The position numbers and the translations under genes are program-made. Shown here in pieces: positions 8,201-14,867 of a stretch of 33,707 bases of DNA (its first letter is position 1; every line of letters starts with the position of its first letter). The notes under the pieces were generated by a model. That model searched no databases. It was not told the DNA's origin and was given only the letters and a program-made list of their open reading frames with translations. The DNA is from UBA1801 sp035353395 (GTDB lineage: Bacteria > Acidobacteriota > Holophagae > Holophagales > Holophagaceae). Location: assembly GCA_035353395.1 (NCBI GenBank), contig DAOPZL010000033.1, positions 1 to 33,707 on the forward strand, written 5' to 3'.

Positions 8201-9006
8201 TCGGCATCGCCAGGCCCCGGGTGCTCCTGACGGTCTTCCCCGGCACCAACTGCGAGTACGACACCGCCCGCGCCTTCGAGCGGGCGGGCGCGGTCACGGA
8301 GACCCTCGTCTTCCGGAACCTGGACGCCCAGGCGGTGGAGGAGAGCCTTGCGGCCATGGCGGAAGCCGTGGCGCGCGCCCAGATCGTCGCGATCCCCGGA
8401 GGCTTCAGTGCGGGCGACGAGCCCGAAGGCTCCGGCAAGTTCATCGCCGCCGCCTACCGCAACCCGCGGGTGAAGGATGCCGTGCACGAGCTGCTCCGGG
8501 CCCGGCAGGGCCTCATGCTGGGCATCTGCAACGGCTTCCAGGCCCTCATCAAGCTGGGCCTGGTGCCCTACGGGGAGATCCGCGAGCAGGATCCGGGCAG
8601 CCCGACCCTCACCTTCAACAGCCTTCGCTACATGAGCCGCATGGCCTGGACCCGCGTCGTCTCCAACACCTCGCCCTGGTTCGCGCGGCTCGAGCCCGGC
8701 GACACGCACGTCGTCGCCATCGCCCACGGCGAGGGCCGCATCGTGGGTTCCGGGACGGAGCTGCGGGAGCTCCTGGCCAGGGGCCAGGTCGCGACCCAGT
8801 ACGTGGACGAGACGGGCCGTCCCACGATGGACATCGAATACAACCCCAACGGCAGCGCCCTGGCCATCGAGAGCCTGACGAGCCCCGACGGGCGCGTCCT
8901 GGGCAAGATGGCCCACGCCGAGCGCTACGCCTCCAACGTCTGGAAGAACGTTCCCGGCGGCAAGGACATGCAGCTCTTCCAGGCCGGCGTCGACTATTTC
9001 CGGTAG
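5215..9006 (+). CDS. purL: Phosphoribosylformylglycinamidine synthase, single-chain
   Basis: 1263 residues: the large single-polypeptide FGAM synthase of purine biosynthesis. It converts FGAR, glutamine and ATP to FGAM. Seen in order: an N-terminal PurS-like part; the linker/synthetase signature SDHCRHTTF (from residue 223); the active-site segment HNHPTEIEPYGG (His334) in the first AIRS domain; a second AIRS half with GGKDSMSGTF; and a C-terminal class I glutamine amidotransferase beginning VLLTVFPGTNCEYD. The amidotransferase has Cys1105 in GICNGFQ, and His1234/Glu1236 in the HAER segment complete the triad. The GGFSAGDEPEGSGKF loop resembles the shorter clade of large PurL proteins found in clostridia and related bacteria. 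The gene is intact. The ribosome site is weak (GGGA), but the ATG gives the family N-terminus. Confidence 0.95.
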   Translation: MPLIRRLFVEKKPAFAVEAGHLLHDLRENLGLSRLEQVRLVVRYDVEGLGQTDFEAARWTVFAEPPVDEIYDEVLPLDSGERALAVEYLPGQYDQRADSAAQCLQLLSHGARPAVAAARVYVLKGINEEDLGRIRVYLINPVDSREASAAKPETLSPASPQPDDVETLEGFTAMDEAGLERLVADKGLAMTLADLRHTQAHFRDVERREPTETELRLLDTYWSDHCRHTTFLTELEAVTIEDGPFSAPITQAFLHYRGLRRQVFGPRLAEKPECLMDIALMPMRALRRMGKLEDQEVSSEINACSVVVDVDVTPAGTSVAEHQPWLLMFKNETHNHPTEIEPYGGAATCLGGAIRDPLSGRAYVYQSMRVTGSGDPRVPVSGTIPGKLPQRKITREAANGFAGYGNQIGLTTGQVQEYYDPGYVAKRMEIGAVVGAVPRAQVRREEPVPGDVVVLVGGRTGRDGIGGATGSSKAHTEQSIEKCGAEVQKGDPPMERKLQRLFRRPETCRLIKKCNDFGAGGVSVAIGELAEGLVIDLDVVPKKYEGLDGTELAIAESQERMALVVSPGDVDALMRLAAEENLEATVVARVTEEPRLRMTWRGRTIADLSRKFLDTNGAPQSTKARIAAPREKGCPFRTGKVREEELEGRWIGALEDLNACSQRGLVEKFDCTIGAASVLLPYGGKHRRTPAECMVAKLPVPDGETRSASAMSHGFLPSVSRWSPFHGAVWAHVQAAAKLAAAGADHRRLRFTLQEYFGKPMQDPVRWGAPLSALLGALHAEMAMGTAAIGGKDSMSGTFNEIDVPPTLVAFAVDMVKADEVVSSELKGAGHDLVLLELPRTAEELPDWQALDALYARMGQLVREGRILAARTVGMDGLAPALSIMAFGNGIGLQLDEERPAEDWFRPRPGSFVLELPDKARPDALFDGLDWALLGVTLPEPEFRIGETVLELARAQAAWEAPLEPIFPTREAGSEPARELPPFTPVFARERKAPALGIARPRVLLTVFPGTNCEYDTARAFERAGAVTETLVFRNLDAQAVEESLAAMAEAVARAQIVAIPGGFSAGDEPEGSGKFIAAAYRNPRVKDAVHELLRARQGLMLGICNGFQALIKLGLVPYGEIREQDPGSPTLTFNSLRYMSRMAWTRVVSNTSPWFARLEPGDTHVVAIAHGEGRIVGSGTELRELLARGQVATQYVDETGRPTMDIEYNPNGSALAIESLTSPDGRVLGKMAHAERYASNVWKNVPGGKDMQLFQAGVDYFR

Positions 9007-9045
9007 CCTTCCGCCGGTCCGGCTCCACAGGGATAGACTTCCTCC

Positions 9046-9792
9046 ATGTTCGTCGCCGTCGCCCGGATCCCCGCCGGTCCCGCCGCCCTGAGCCAGGCGG
9101 CGGCCATCACCGGGCTCGCGGCGGCGGATGTGTCCAGGCTGCTGGCGGGGACGCTGCCGAGGATCCTGGTGCGGGCCGCCCGGGAGGGCGGGCGGATCGC
9201 CGAGGACCTCCGGGCTGCGGGCTTCGTCGCCTTCGCCTCGGACGAGTCGGAGGTGCCCTCGGACGAGCGGCGGGTCGTCGCCCGCGGCCTGGAGCTGTTC
9301 GGGGACGGCTTCGTGGCGCTGGACGGGTTCGGCCGGCGCCACGCCTGCCCGGCGGGGGCCCTCGGCGCCTTCCTGCGCGGCGTCCGGATCCTCGAATCCT
9401 CCGAGACCGTCAAGTCCGTGGAACGGAAGCTGGATCTCGGCAAGGCGGTGCTCACCGGCGGCCTCCTGGTCACCCGGAAGGTGGAGACGACCTCCGCGAG
9501 GACCACGTCCGAGAAGGAATCCTTCGTGCTGGTCCAGCGGAAGGACGGCCTGCCGGACATCATGCTCCGCGAGCGCCGGCTGAACTACCAGTGCCTGGAC
9601 CGGGATCTCCAGCCCTCCACCCACCAGAACCTCCTGAGGCTGACGGCGCGCCTGCGGGCGCTGGCGCCGGAGGTTCCCCTGGACGACCGGATCACCCGGC
9701 CGGGCTTCCTCGCCGGCCTGCCCTTGATGGCCCTGGATCCCGCGGACCTGGCCCTCTTCCTGGTCGCCCGGGCCCGCGCGCTGGGCTGCTAG
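9046..9792 (+). CDS. Hypothetical protein, unrecognised family
   Basis: 248 residues that I cannot assign. There is no signal peptide or membrane segment. An alanine-rich helical N-terminus (about 15-75) is followed by a mixed region with RVRILESSETVKSVERKLDLGKAVLTGGLLVTRKV-type strands, then FVLVQRKDGLPDIMLRERRLNYQCLD, and an Asp/Arg/Leu-rich C-terminus. The middle could be a beta-sheet domain of the kind seen in cytosolic nucleotide-binding or scaffold proteins, but no catalytic motif stands out. The upstream gap to purL is only 39 nt, so it may be co-transcribed. Its TAG stop shares the palindrome CTAG (9789-9792) with the stop of the convergent PilZ gene. Codon use matches its neighbours, so it is very likely a real gene. 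Confidence 0.7.
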   Translation: MFVAVARIPAGPAALSQAAAITGLAAADVSRLLAGTLPRILVRAAREGGRIAEDLRAAGFVAFASDESEVPSDERRVVARGLELFGDGFVALDGFGRRHACPAGALGAFLRGVRILESSETVKSVERKLDLGKAVLTGGLLVTRKVETTSARTTSEKESFVLVQRKDGLPDIMLRERRLNYQCLDRDLQPSTHQNLLRLTARLRALAPEVPLDDRITRPGFLAGLPLMALDPADLALFLVARARALGC

Positions 9793-10913
9793 ACGTCCTT
9801 CCCGTATCCCTGGACGAGCATCTTCAGCATGCGCCTGAGGAAGACGCCGTGTTCCGGCTTCCACTCCAGGAAGATGGCCTCCTTCAGTTCGCGGGCCAGG
9901 ATCATGGCGCTCTCGGGGGTCTCGCTGCTGCCGAGCACCACCACGGGCGCCTTCACGGGCATGGACTCGACGATCGTCCGGAGGCGGTAGCGGCCCTCGA
10001 CGCCTTCGTTGAGGGCGTCGACCAGGAGGATCAGGGGAGGCTCGGCCAGGGCCTCCTTGAAGGGGGCCACGGCGGGGGGCACGGTCCTCACCGCCAGCTC
10101 GCCCTCCAGCACCATGGTGATCTGGGCCTTCAGCTCGGCCCGGGAGGAGAGGAGCAGCGCGCCGCTGGGCTGGGCCTTCGGCCTGACTTGACGCTCCGCC
10201 CTGGCCCTCAGTTCCGCGCGGTTCTGCCATCGCCGGAAGGCCTCCTCCTTCCGGGGGGCGATCCATTCCTCGAGGCGCTGGAGCGGCAGGCCCGCGAGGG
10301 GAGGGTCGAACACGAGCCCGAGGGTCTGTCCGTCACTGTGGCGGATCTTCGCGCCGCAGGTGAAATCGAACCCTTTGTCCAGGGAGAGGGAGAGCGCCAG
10401 CGGCCGTCCCATCTGGAACCTCTCCGCGGGGATGGCCTCGATGCAGAAGATGCTGGCGCCAAGGGTCGAGATGTTCTCCAGGGAGATCTTCAGGATGGTC
10501 CCGTCCGGGCTGCCCAGCGCCCCCGAGGAGTGTCCCACCTGGTCCACGCGGAAGGCCCGGCGCTGCTCGTCCAGGATCAGCTGGCCGGGCAGGTCGATCA
10601 CCAGGAAACGCTGGTTCTCCTCCTGGATGTAGTCGAGGATCCGGGTGGGACCGCTGTAGAAGGTGAGGGCCCAGGCGAAACGGAGGCGCAGGGGATGCTG
10701 GCCGAGGCCGTGCCTGGCCGCGTCCCGGTTCATCGTGGCGCGGATCTTCACCTGGCCGCCGTTCCTCTCCAGGAAGCGGGACTCGTAGTGCAGGTAGGGG
10801 GTCGAGAGGAGCAGCGGCTGCTTGCGGTCGCAGAGCTCGTCGACCACGGCTTCCAGCTCCGTTCCCTGGATGGCCCCGGAGGGGCGGGATTCTTCCCAGA
10901 AAGACAGTTTCAC
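9789..10913 (-). CDS. PilZ-domain protein with C-terminal pseudo-receiver (paralogue 1)
   Basis: 374 residues from a GTG start at 10913, with GGAG 11 nt before it; this lies 19 nt after the stop of paralogue 2. No ATG in this frame gives a better arrangement. The N-terminal region (PLLLSTPYLHYESRFLER) resembles the YcgR-type domain preceding PilZ. The PilZ c-di-GMP motifs are complete: RxxxR as RRAFR (118-122) and NxSxxG as NISTLG (147-152). After a charged linker the C-terminal about 120 residues look like a response-regulator receiver fold (GALLLSSRAELK, then LILLVDALNEG, then APVVVLGSSE). The family reads out c-di-GMP to control motility or surface traits. The function of this one is unknown. 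Confidence 0.8.
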   Translation of the reverse strand: MKLSFWEESRPSGAIQGTELEAVVDELCDRKQPLLLSTPYLHYESRFLERNGGQVKIRATMNRDAARHGLGQHPLRLRFAWALTFYSGPTRILDYIQEENQRFLVIDLPGQLILDEQRRAFRVDQVGHSSGALGSPDGTILKISLENISTLGASIFCIEAIPAERFQMGRPLALSLSLDKGFDFTCGAKIRHSDGQTLGLVFDPPLAGLPLQRLEEWIAPRKEEAFRRWQNRAELRARAERQVRPKAQPSGALLLSSRAELKAQITMVLEGELAVRTVPPAVAPFKEALAEPPLILLVDALNEGVEGRYRLRTIVESMPVKAPVVVLGSSETPESAMILARELKEAIFLEWKPEHGVFLRRMLKMLVQGYGKDV

Positions 10914-10932
10914 CGAGGGGTCCGCTCCAGAC

Positions 10933-12063
10933 TCATGATGGGTTCTCCATGGGGGCCAGGGGGCCTTCCCCCCCTGTAATATGCCGTCGCAGCATGCCTT
11001 GGACAAGCCGCTGCAGGAAGAGCGTCCGCTCCGGACTCCAGACGATGGCGCTGGAGGCCTTCCATTCGCTCGACAACTCGAACAGGCTGGCCCCGTCCAC
11101 GCCGGTCCCGAGCAACAGGATGGGCGCCTTCCGCTGGACGATCTCCGTGAGGGTCTTCAGGCGCCGCCGCTCGTCCAGGCTGGCGCCCTCGAGGTGGAAG
11201 ATGACCAGGGAAGGTTTTCCCCGGAGGGCCTCCTTGAGCTCCTGGACTGCGGGGGCCAGCCGCGTCAAGGGCTTGAGGCTCTTCAGCACCTCCCGGAGGT
11301 CCGATTCGAGGGAGGCGTCGGGACTCACCAGGACGATGCTCGACTCGGGCACCACCGCGCCGGTCCGGAATTCCGCAGGCGCGGCTTCCTCCAGGCGTCT
11401 CGCGGCCCGTTCCCGCTCCTCCTCGTGCATCCGGAAGACCCACTTGGAGAGCGGGGCCTCGACCTCGGGCGGAAGGGCCGGCGTGAACTGGACGCCGATC
11501 TTCCGGCCGTCCATGTGGCGTACGGTCGCCGCCGAATGGATGCTGATCTCCTCGGAAAGGGGAATGTCCAGGACGATCCGGTCCCCGGGGCCCATCTCCG
11601 CCGGGGGCACCTCCCGCTGGGCATGGAGCTGGGCCCCGGTGACGCTGATGTCCACGAGGCTCGCCAGCAGGATGTTCGCCTTGGGCGTCCCGAAGGTGAC
11701 CGGGACCCGCCCGACCCGCTCCACGCGGTAGGCCCCCCGCTGGTCGTTCTCCTTCAGCGCCCTGGGAATGGACAGCTTGACGGTGCGCCGGCCCTCGTGC
11801 AGCCCCAGACCAAGGTGGCCCACGGCTCCCTCGAAGAACCCGAGCCCGTGGGGGAAGCGCAGCTTCAAGTCCGGCACCCGGAGCCCGTAGACCGCGTCCT
11901 CCCGGCTCATGGTGGCCAGCACGTGCAGTTCCTCCCCCTGGACCGCCACGAAGCTGGACTCGAACCTCAGGAAGGGCGTGACGAGGATCAGGAGTTCCCG
12001 CCGGGCGCAGGCCTTCGTCAGGACCTCGAGGATCTCCTCGCGCTTCTTGATGGTCGTGGCCAA
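10933..12063 (-). CDS. PilZ-domain protein with C-terminal pseudo-receiver (paralogue 2)
   Basis: 376 residues if translation starts at the TTG at 12063, which has GGAGG 5 nt upstream and an N-terminus aligning with paralogue 3 up to the shared Ala-Cys. A GTG at 12078 is an in-frame alternative without a spaced ribosome site. The YcgR-like part contains LLILVTPFLRFESSFV and YGLRVPDLKLRFPHGLGFFEG. PilZ motifs are RGAYR (RxxxR) and DISVTG (DxSxxG). The C-terminal domain (SSIVLVSPDASLESDLREVL, PSLVIFHLEGASL, APILLLGTG) has receiver-like strands, but His replaces the expected phospho-acceptor Asp, so phosphorylation is unlikely. First gene of a minus-strand pair with paralogue 1, and divergent from paralogue 3. 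Confidence 0.8.
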   Translation of the reverse strand: MATTIKKREEILEVLTKACARRELLILVTPFLRFESSFVAVQGEELHVLATMSREDAVYGLRVPDLKLRFPHGLGFFEGAVGHLGLGLHEGRRTVKLSIPRALKENDQRGAYRVERVGRVPVTFGTPKANILLASLVDISVTGAQLHAQREVPPAEMGPGDRIVLDIPLSEEISIHSAATVRHMDGRKIGVQFTPALPPEVEAPLSKWVFRMHEEERERAARRLEEAAPAEFRTGAVVPESSIVLVSPDASLESDLREVLKSLKPLTRLAPAVQELKEALRGKPSLVIFHLEGASLDERRRLKTLTEIVQRKAPILLLGTGVDGASLFELSSEWKASSAIVWSPERTLFLQRLVQGMLRRHITGGEGPLAPMENPS

Positions 12064-12156
12064 CACTACCTCCGTCACCTGCTTATCGAACCGTCATTGA
12101 GGTTGGGTTTAAGAACTGCTCAGATTATGTTGGAATCCGGGGCATTCGGGGAGGGT

Positions 12157-13248
12157 ATGGGAGCATCGAACATCACCGGCGCATCGGAGATCCGCGGGAT
12201 CCTGGGGACGGCCTGTGGCAACCGGGAGATGTTGTTCCTGCTGACGCCCTACGCCCGCTTCGAGACGCAGTTCCTGTCCCTGGACGGCGATGCCTTCCAC
12301 GTGAAGATCACCATGTCGGGGGAGGAGGCCATGTACGGTCTCCGGTCTCCCGACCTGCACTTCCGCTTCCCCCATGGCACCAGGTTCCTGGAGGGGACCA
12401 CCCGGCTGCTGGGGTTCGGCCTCCAGGACGGCCGCCGCACCCTGCGCCTCGCCGTCCCCCCGGCCCTCCGCGACGACGAACAGCGCCGCGCCTACCGTGT
12501 GGAGCGGGTGGGCAAGGTGCCGGTCACCTTCAGTACCCCGCGCTTCGACCTGAAGACCGGGACGCTGGTGAACATCAGCACCTCCGGGGCCAGGCTGGGG
12601 TCTCCCCAGGAGCCCTTCAAGGCCTTCTTCCAGGCCTCGGACTCCATCGTCGTCACCATCCCCCTCACCGAGGAGATCCGGATCGAGAGCCGCGCCGTCG
12701 TGAGGTGGGTGCAGGAGCGGGCCATGGGCGTGGAGTTCGTGCCCGGCCTCGAGGGAGGGGTGCTGACCCTTCTCTCCCGCTGGGTCTTCCAGCGCCGGGA
12801 GGAGGACAAGGCGCGGTTCGAGGCCTCCGCCCCGGTGGCCGTTCCCTCCGGGGAAACCCCGCGGGGGATCGTGCTCGTCTCGGCTTCCCAGGCGCTGGAG
12901 GACACCCTGCGGGACCTTCTGGCGGGCCTGCCGCCCTTCTCGAGGGTGGGCTTTTCCATGCAGACCGTGAAGGAGGCCGTGGCGGCGAGGCCCGCCCTGG
13001 CCTTCCTCCACGTGCAGGACGCCGGCCTGGAGGGAAGGCGGCGGTTGAAGCTGGTCGTGGAGACACTGGGAGGACGGATCCCCTTCATCCTGGTGGGCAC
13101 CCAGGTGGAGAACAGCACCCTGTTCGACTTGGGCAGCGAGCACAAGGCGGCCGCGGTCTACGACCTGAGCGCCCGGCCGGGTCCGTTCTTCCTCCGGCTC
13201 GTGCAGGGCATCCTGCGCAGGACCCAGTGCAGGGCCGAGAGATCGTGA
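12157..13248 (+). CDS. PilZ-domain protein with C-terminal pseudo-receiver (paralogue 3)
   Basis: 363 residues from the ATG at 12157, chosen because this N-terminus aligns with paralogue 2. The purine-rich ribosome site (GGGGAGGG) is very close to it, so an in-frame ATG at 12127 remains possible. The N-terminal half contains MLFLLTPYARFETQFLSLDG and YGLRSPDLHFRFPHG. PilZ motifs are RRAYR (110-114) and NISTSG (139-144). The C-terminal receiver-like domain (GIVLVSASQALEDTLRDLL, PALAFLHVQDAGL, PFILVGTQ) lacks an obvious phospho-acceptor. It is clearly closer to paralogue 2 than to paralogue 1. Its stop overlaps the GTG start of the radical SAM gene (GTGA at 13245-13248), which links c-di-GMP sensing with that enzyme at the level of expression. 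Confidence 0.8.
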   Translation: MGASNITGASEIRGILGTACGNREMLFLLTPYARFETQFLSLDGDAFHVKITMSGEEAMYGLRSPDLHFRFPHGTRFLEGTTRLLGFGLQDGRRTLRLAVPPALRDDEQRRAYRVERVGKVPVTFSTPRFDLKTGTLVNISTSGARLGSPQEPFKAFFQASDSIVVTIPLTEEIRIESRAVVRWVQERAMGVEFVPGLEGGVLTLLSRWVFQRREEDKARFEASAPVAVPSGETPRGIVLVSASQALEDTLRDLLAGLPPFSRVGFSMQTVKEAVAARPALAFLHVQDAGLEGRRRLKLVVETLGGRIPFILVGTQVENSTLFDLGSEHKAAAVYDLSARPGPFFLRLVQGILRRTQCRAERS

Positions 13249-14795
13249 AGCCGCGGACCCTGCTCCTCTACAGCGCGCCCAGGAGCGGCGTCGGGGACGA
13301 GTGGATGTCCTTCCTGCCCATCGGCCTGGGCTACCTCCAGTCGCTCCTGAAGCGGAGAGGGTTCCCCTGCCGGCTGGCCAACCTGAGCGGGAAGTCGAGG
13401 AAGGAGGTCCTGGCCTACCTGGGGACGCAGGATGCGCAGGTGATCGGCGTCTCCATGTTCACCTTCAACCGGAAGCGCAGCTGCGAGCTCCTGGCGCTGG
13501 CGCGGGAAGTCCATCCGGCCGCGGTGCGGGTGGCGGGGGGGCCCCACCCGACGCACCTCGCGGAGGAGGTGTTCGAGGAGTGCCCCGCCCTGGACGCCAT
13601 CGTGAAGGGGGAGGGGGAACTGCCGCTCCTCGGGCTGGTGGAGCGCCTCGCCTCCGGTTCGGAGCCCTGGACTTCCACGCCGGGGCTCATTCTCCGGAGC
13701 GGCGAGACGGCCCCGCAGCCCCCGGTCCAGGACCTGGATTCCCTGGGCTTCCCGGCCGAGCGCTTCGAGGCCGACTTCATGGCCGATCCCGGCCAGCTGG
13801 GCTACCTGAGCACCAGCCGGGGCTGCCCGGCCTCCTGCAACTTCTGCAACACCCCGGCCTTCTGGGGCTCCGCCATCCGGTTCCGGAGCCCGGATTCCGT
13901 GCTCCGCGAGATGGCCTTTCTCCGGGAACGCCACGGCCTCACCTACTTCAGCTTCCGGGACGACACCTTCACCGCGAGGAAGTCGCGGGTCCTGGCCCTC
14001 GCGGAGGGCCTGCGGCGCTCGGGCCTGCACGCCCTCTGGAACTGCCAGTCGCGGGTGAACATGGTGGACGAGGAGCGGCTGGTAGCCATGAAGCGCGCGG
14101 GCTGCGAGTTCATCCAGTTCGGCGTCGAGCACGCCAGCGGAAGGGTGCTCAAGCTCCTGGACAAGGGGACGAGCCCCGCCCAGGCCCGCGGCGCCCTGGC
14201 CCTGGCCCGGAAGGTGGGCCTGAACCTGGGGATCTACCTCATCACCGGAATCCCGGGGGAGGCATGGCAGGACGTGGAGGCCAGTGCAGCCCTCATCCGG
14301 GAGGCCCGCCCCCACGATGTCCAGGTCGCGCCCCTCGCGGTCTATCCCGGGACCGGCCTCTTCGCCCGGTATCTCGCCGAGGGGCGCATCGACCGGGACT
14401 TCTTCCGCCGGAGCGGCGACGCGGAGGTCTTCGCGCGCATCGACGCGCACACCGAAAAGGCCCTGCGCCACCTGGCGCAGACGGCGTCCCGGGTCGCGTC
14501 CGGCTACACGCCGGCCGAGTTCGCGGCGCAGAAGAGGTGGCTCGGCTTCTGCGCCGTGACGAACCTGCTCTGCGGCGAGGCGGCGGAAACGGCGGGCCGC
14601 TTCCCCGAGGCCGAGGCCGAGTACGACGAGATCATCCGGAAGGAGCCGCGCAATCCCTGGGGTTTCCTGAGGCGCGCCCTGCTGAGGGAGCGGGCGGGCA
14701 GGACCCGGGAAGCGAGGGCGGATCTTCGCGAAGTCCTCGCGCTCGCTCCCGGGAATCCTGAGGCCGTGCGCCTGGCCGCCGACTGGGGGACATGA
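13245..14795 (+). CDS. Radical SAM protein with B12-binding-like N-terminal domain and TPR-like tail
   Basis: 516 residues from a GTG that overlaps the preceding stop. Residues about 1-170 resemble the Rossmann-like cobalamin-binding domain (PIGLGYLQSLLKRRGF, VIGVSMFTFN, VRVAGGPHPTHLAEE, IVKGEGE), but the DxHxxG cobalamin-ligating motif is not visible. The radical SAM core starts at STSRGCPASCNFCNTP, with the CxxxCxxC [4Fe-4S] ligands Cys194, Cys198 and Cys201. FIQFGVEHASGRVLKLLDKG and LGIYLITGIPGE follow, as in the B12-binding/Elp3-MiaB-type group. The last about 70 residues (GRFPEAEAEYDEIIRKEPRNPW, then AREARADLREVLALAPGN-like sequence) form about two TPR-like repeats. The substrate is unknown. 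Confidence 0.85.
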   Translation: MKPRTLLLYSAPRSGVGDEWMSFLPIGLGYLQSLLKRRGFPCRLANLSGKSRKEVLAYLGTQDAQVIGVSMFTFNRKRSCELLALAREVHPAAVRVAGGPHPTHLAEEVFEECPALDAIVKGEGELPLLGLVERLASGSEPWTSTPGLILRSGETAPQPPVQDLDSLGFPAERFEADFMADPGQLGYLSTSRGCPASCNFCNTPAFWGSAIRFRSPDSVLREMAFLRERHGLTYFSFRDDTFTARKSRVLALAEGLRRSGLHALWNCQSRVNMVDEERLVAMKRAGCEFIQFGVEHASGRVLKLLDKGTSPAQARGALALARKVGLNLGIYLITGIPGEAWQDVEASAALIREARPHDVQVAPLAVYPGTGLFARYLAEGRIDRDFFRRSGDAEVFARIDAHTEKALRHLAQTASRVASGYTPAEFAAQKRWLGFCAVTNLLCGEAAETAGRFPEAEAEYDEIIRKEPRNPWGFLRRALLRERAGRTREARADLREVLALAPGNPEAVRLAADWGT

Positions 14796-14840
14796 CCATC
14801 GCGCCAGGAAGCGGGAACCTCCCGCTTCCTGGCGCGATGG
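14796..14840. terminator. Long perfect hairpin between convergent genes
   Basis: A perfect 21-bp stem (14796-14816 with 14820-14840) closes a 3-nt ACC loop directly after the stop of the radical SAM gene and before the 3' end of the convergent binding-protein gene. It has no U-tract, but its symmetry and position suit a bidirectional terminator or 3'-end stabiliser. Its core (CGCCAGGAAGCGGG) recurs in the hairpin at 17192-17240. Confidence 0.7.
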
Positions 14841-14867
14841 GGTGTGGGCCGGGAACCGGCCTCGAGG

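Noticed and set aside
5113..10266. Very long open frame on the minus strand opposite purL and its neighbour
   Set aside because: It is a GC-rich shadow of real plus-strand genes: composition is Gly/Pro/Arg/His-rich with no domain, and it spans several true gene boundaries.
12121..12156. ATG at 12127 as start of PilZ paralogue 3
   Set aside because: No ribosome site, and the extra ten residues do not align with paralogue 2. Kept only as an alternative.
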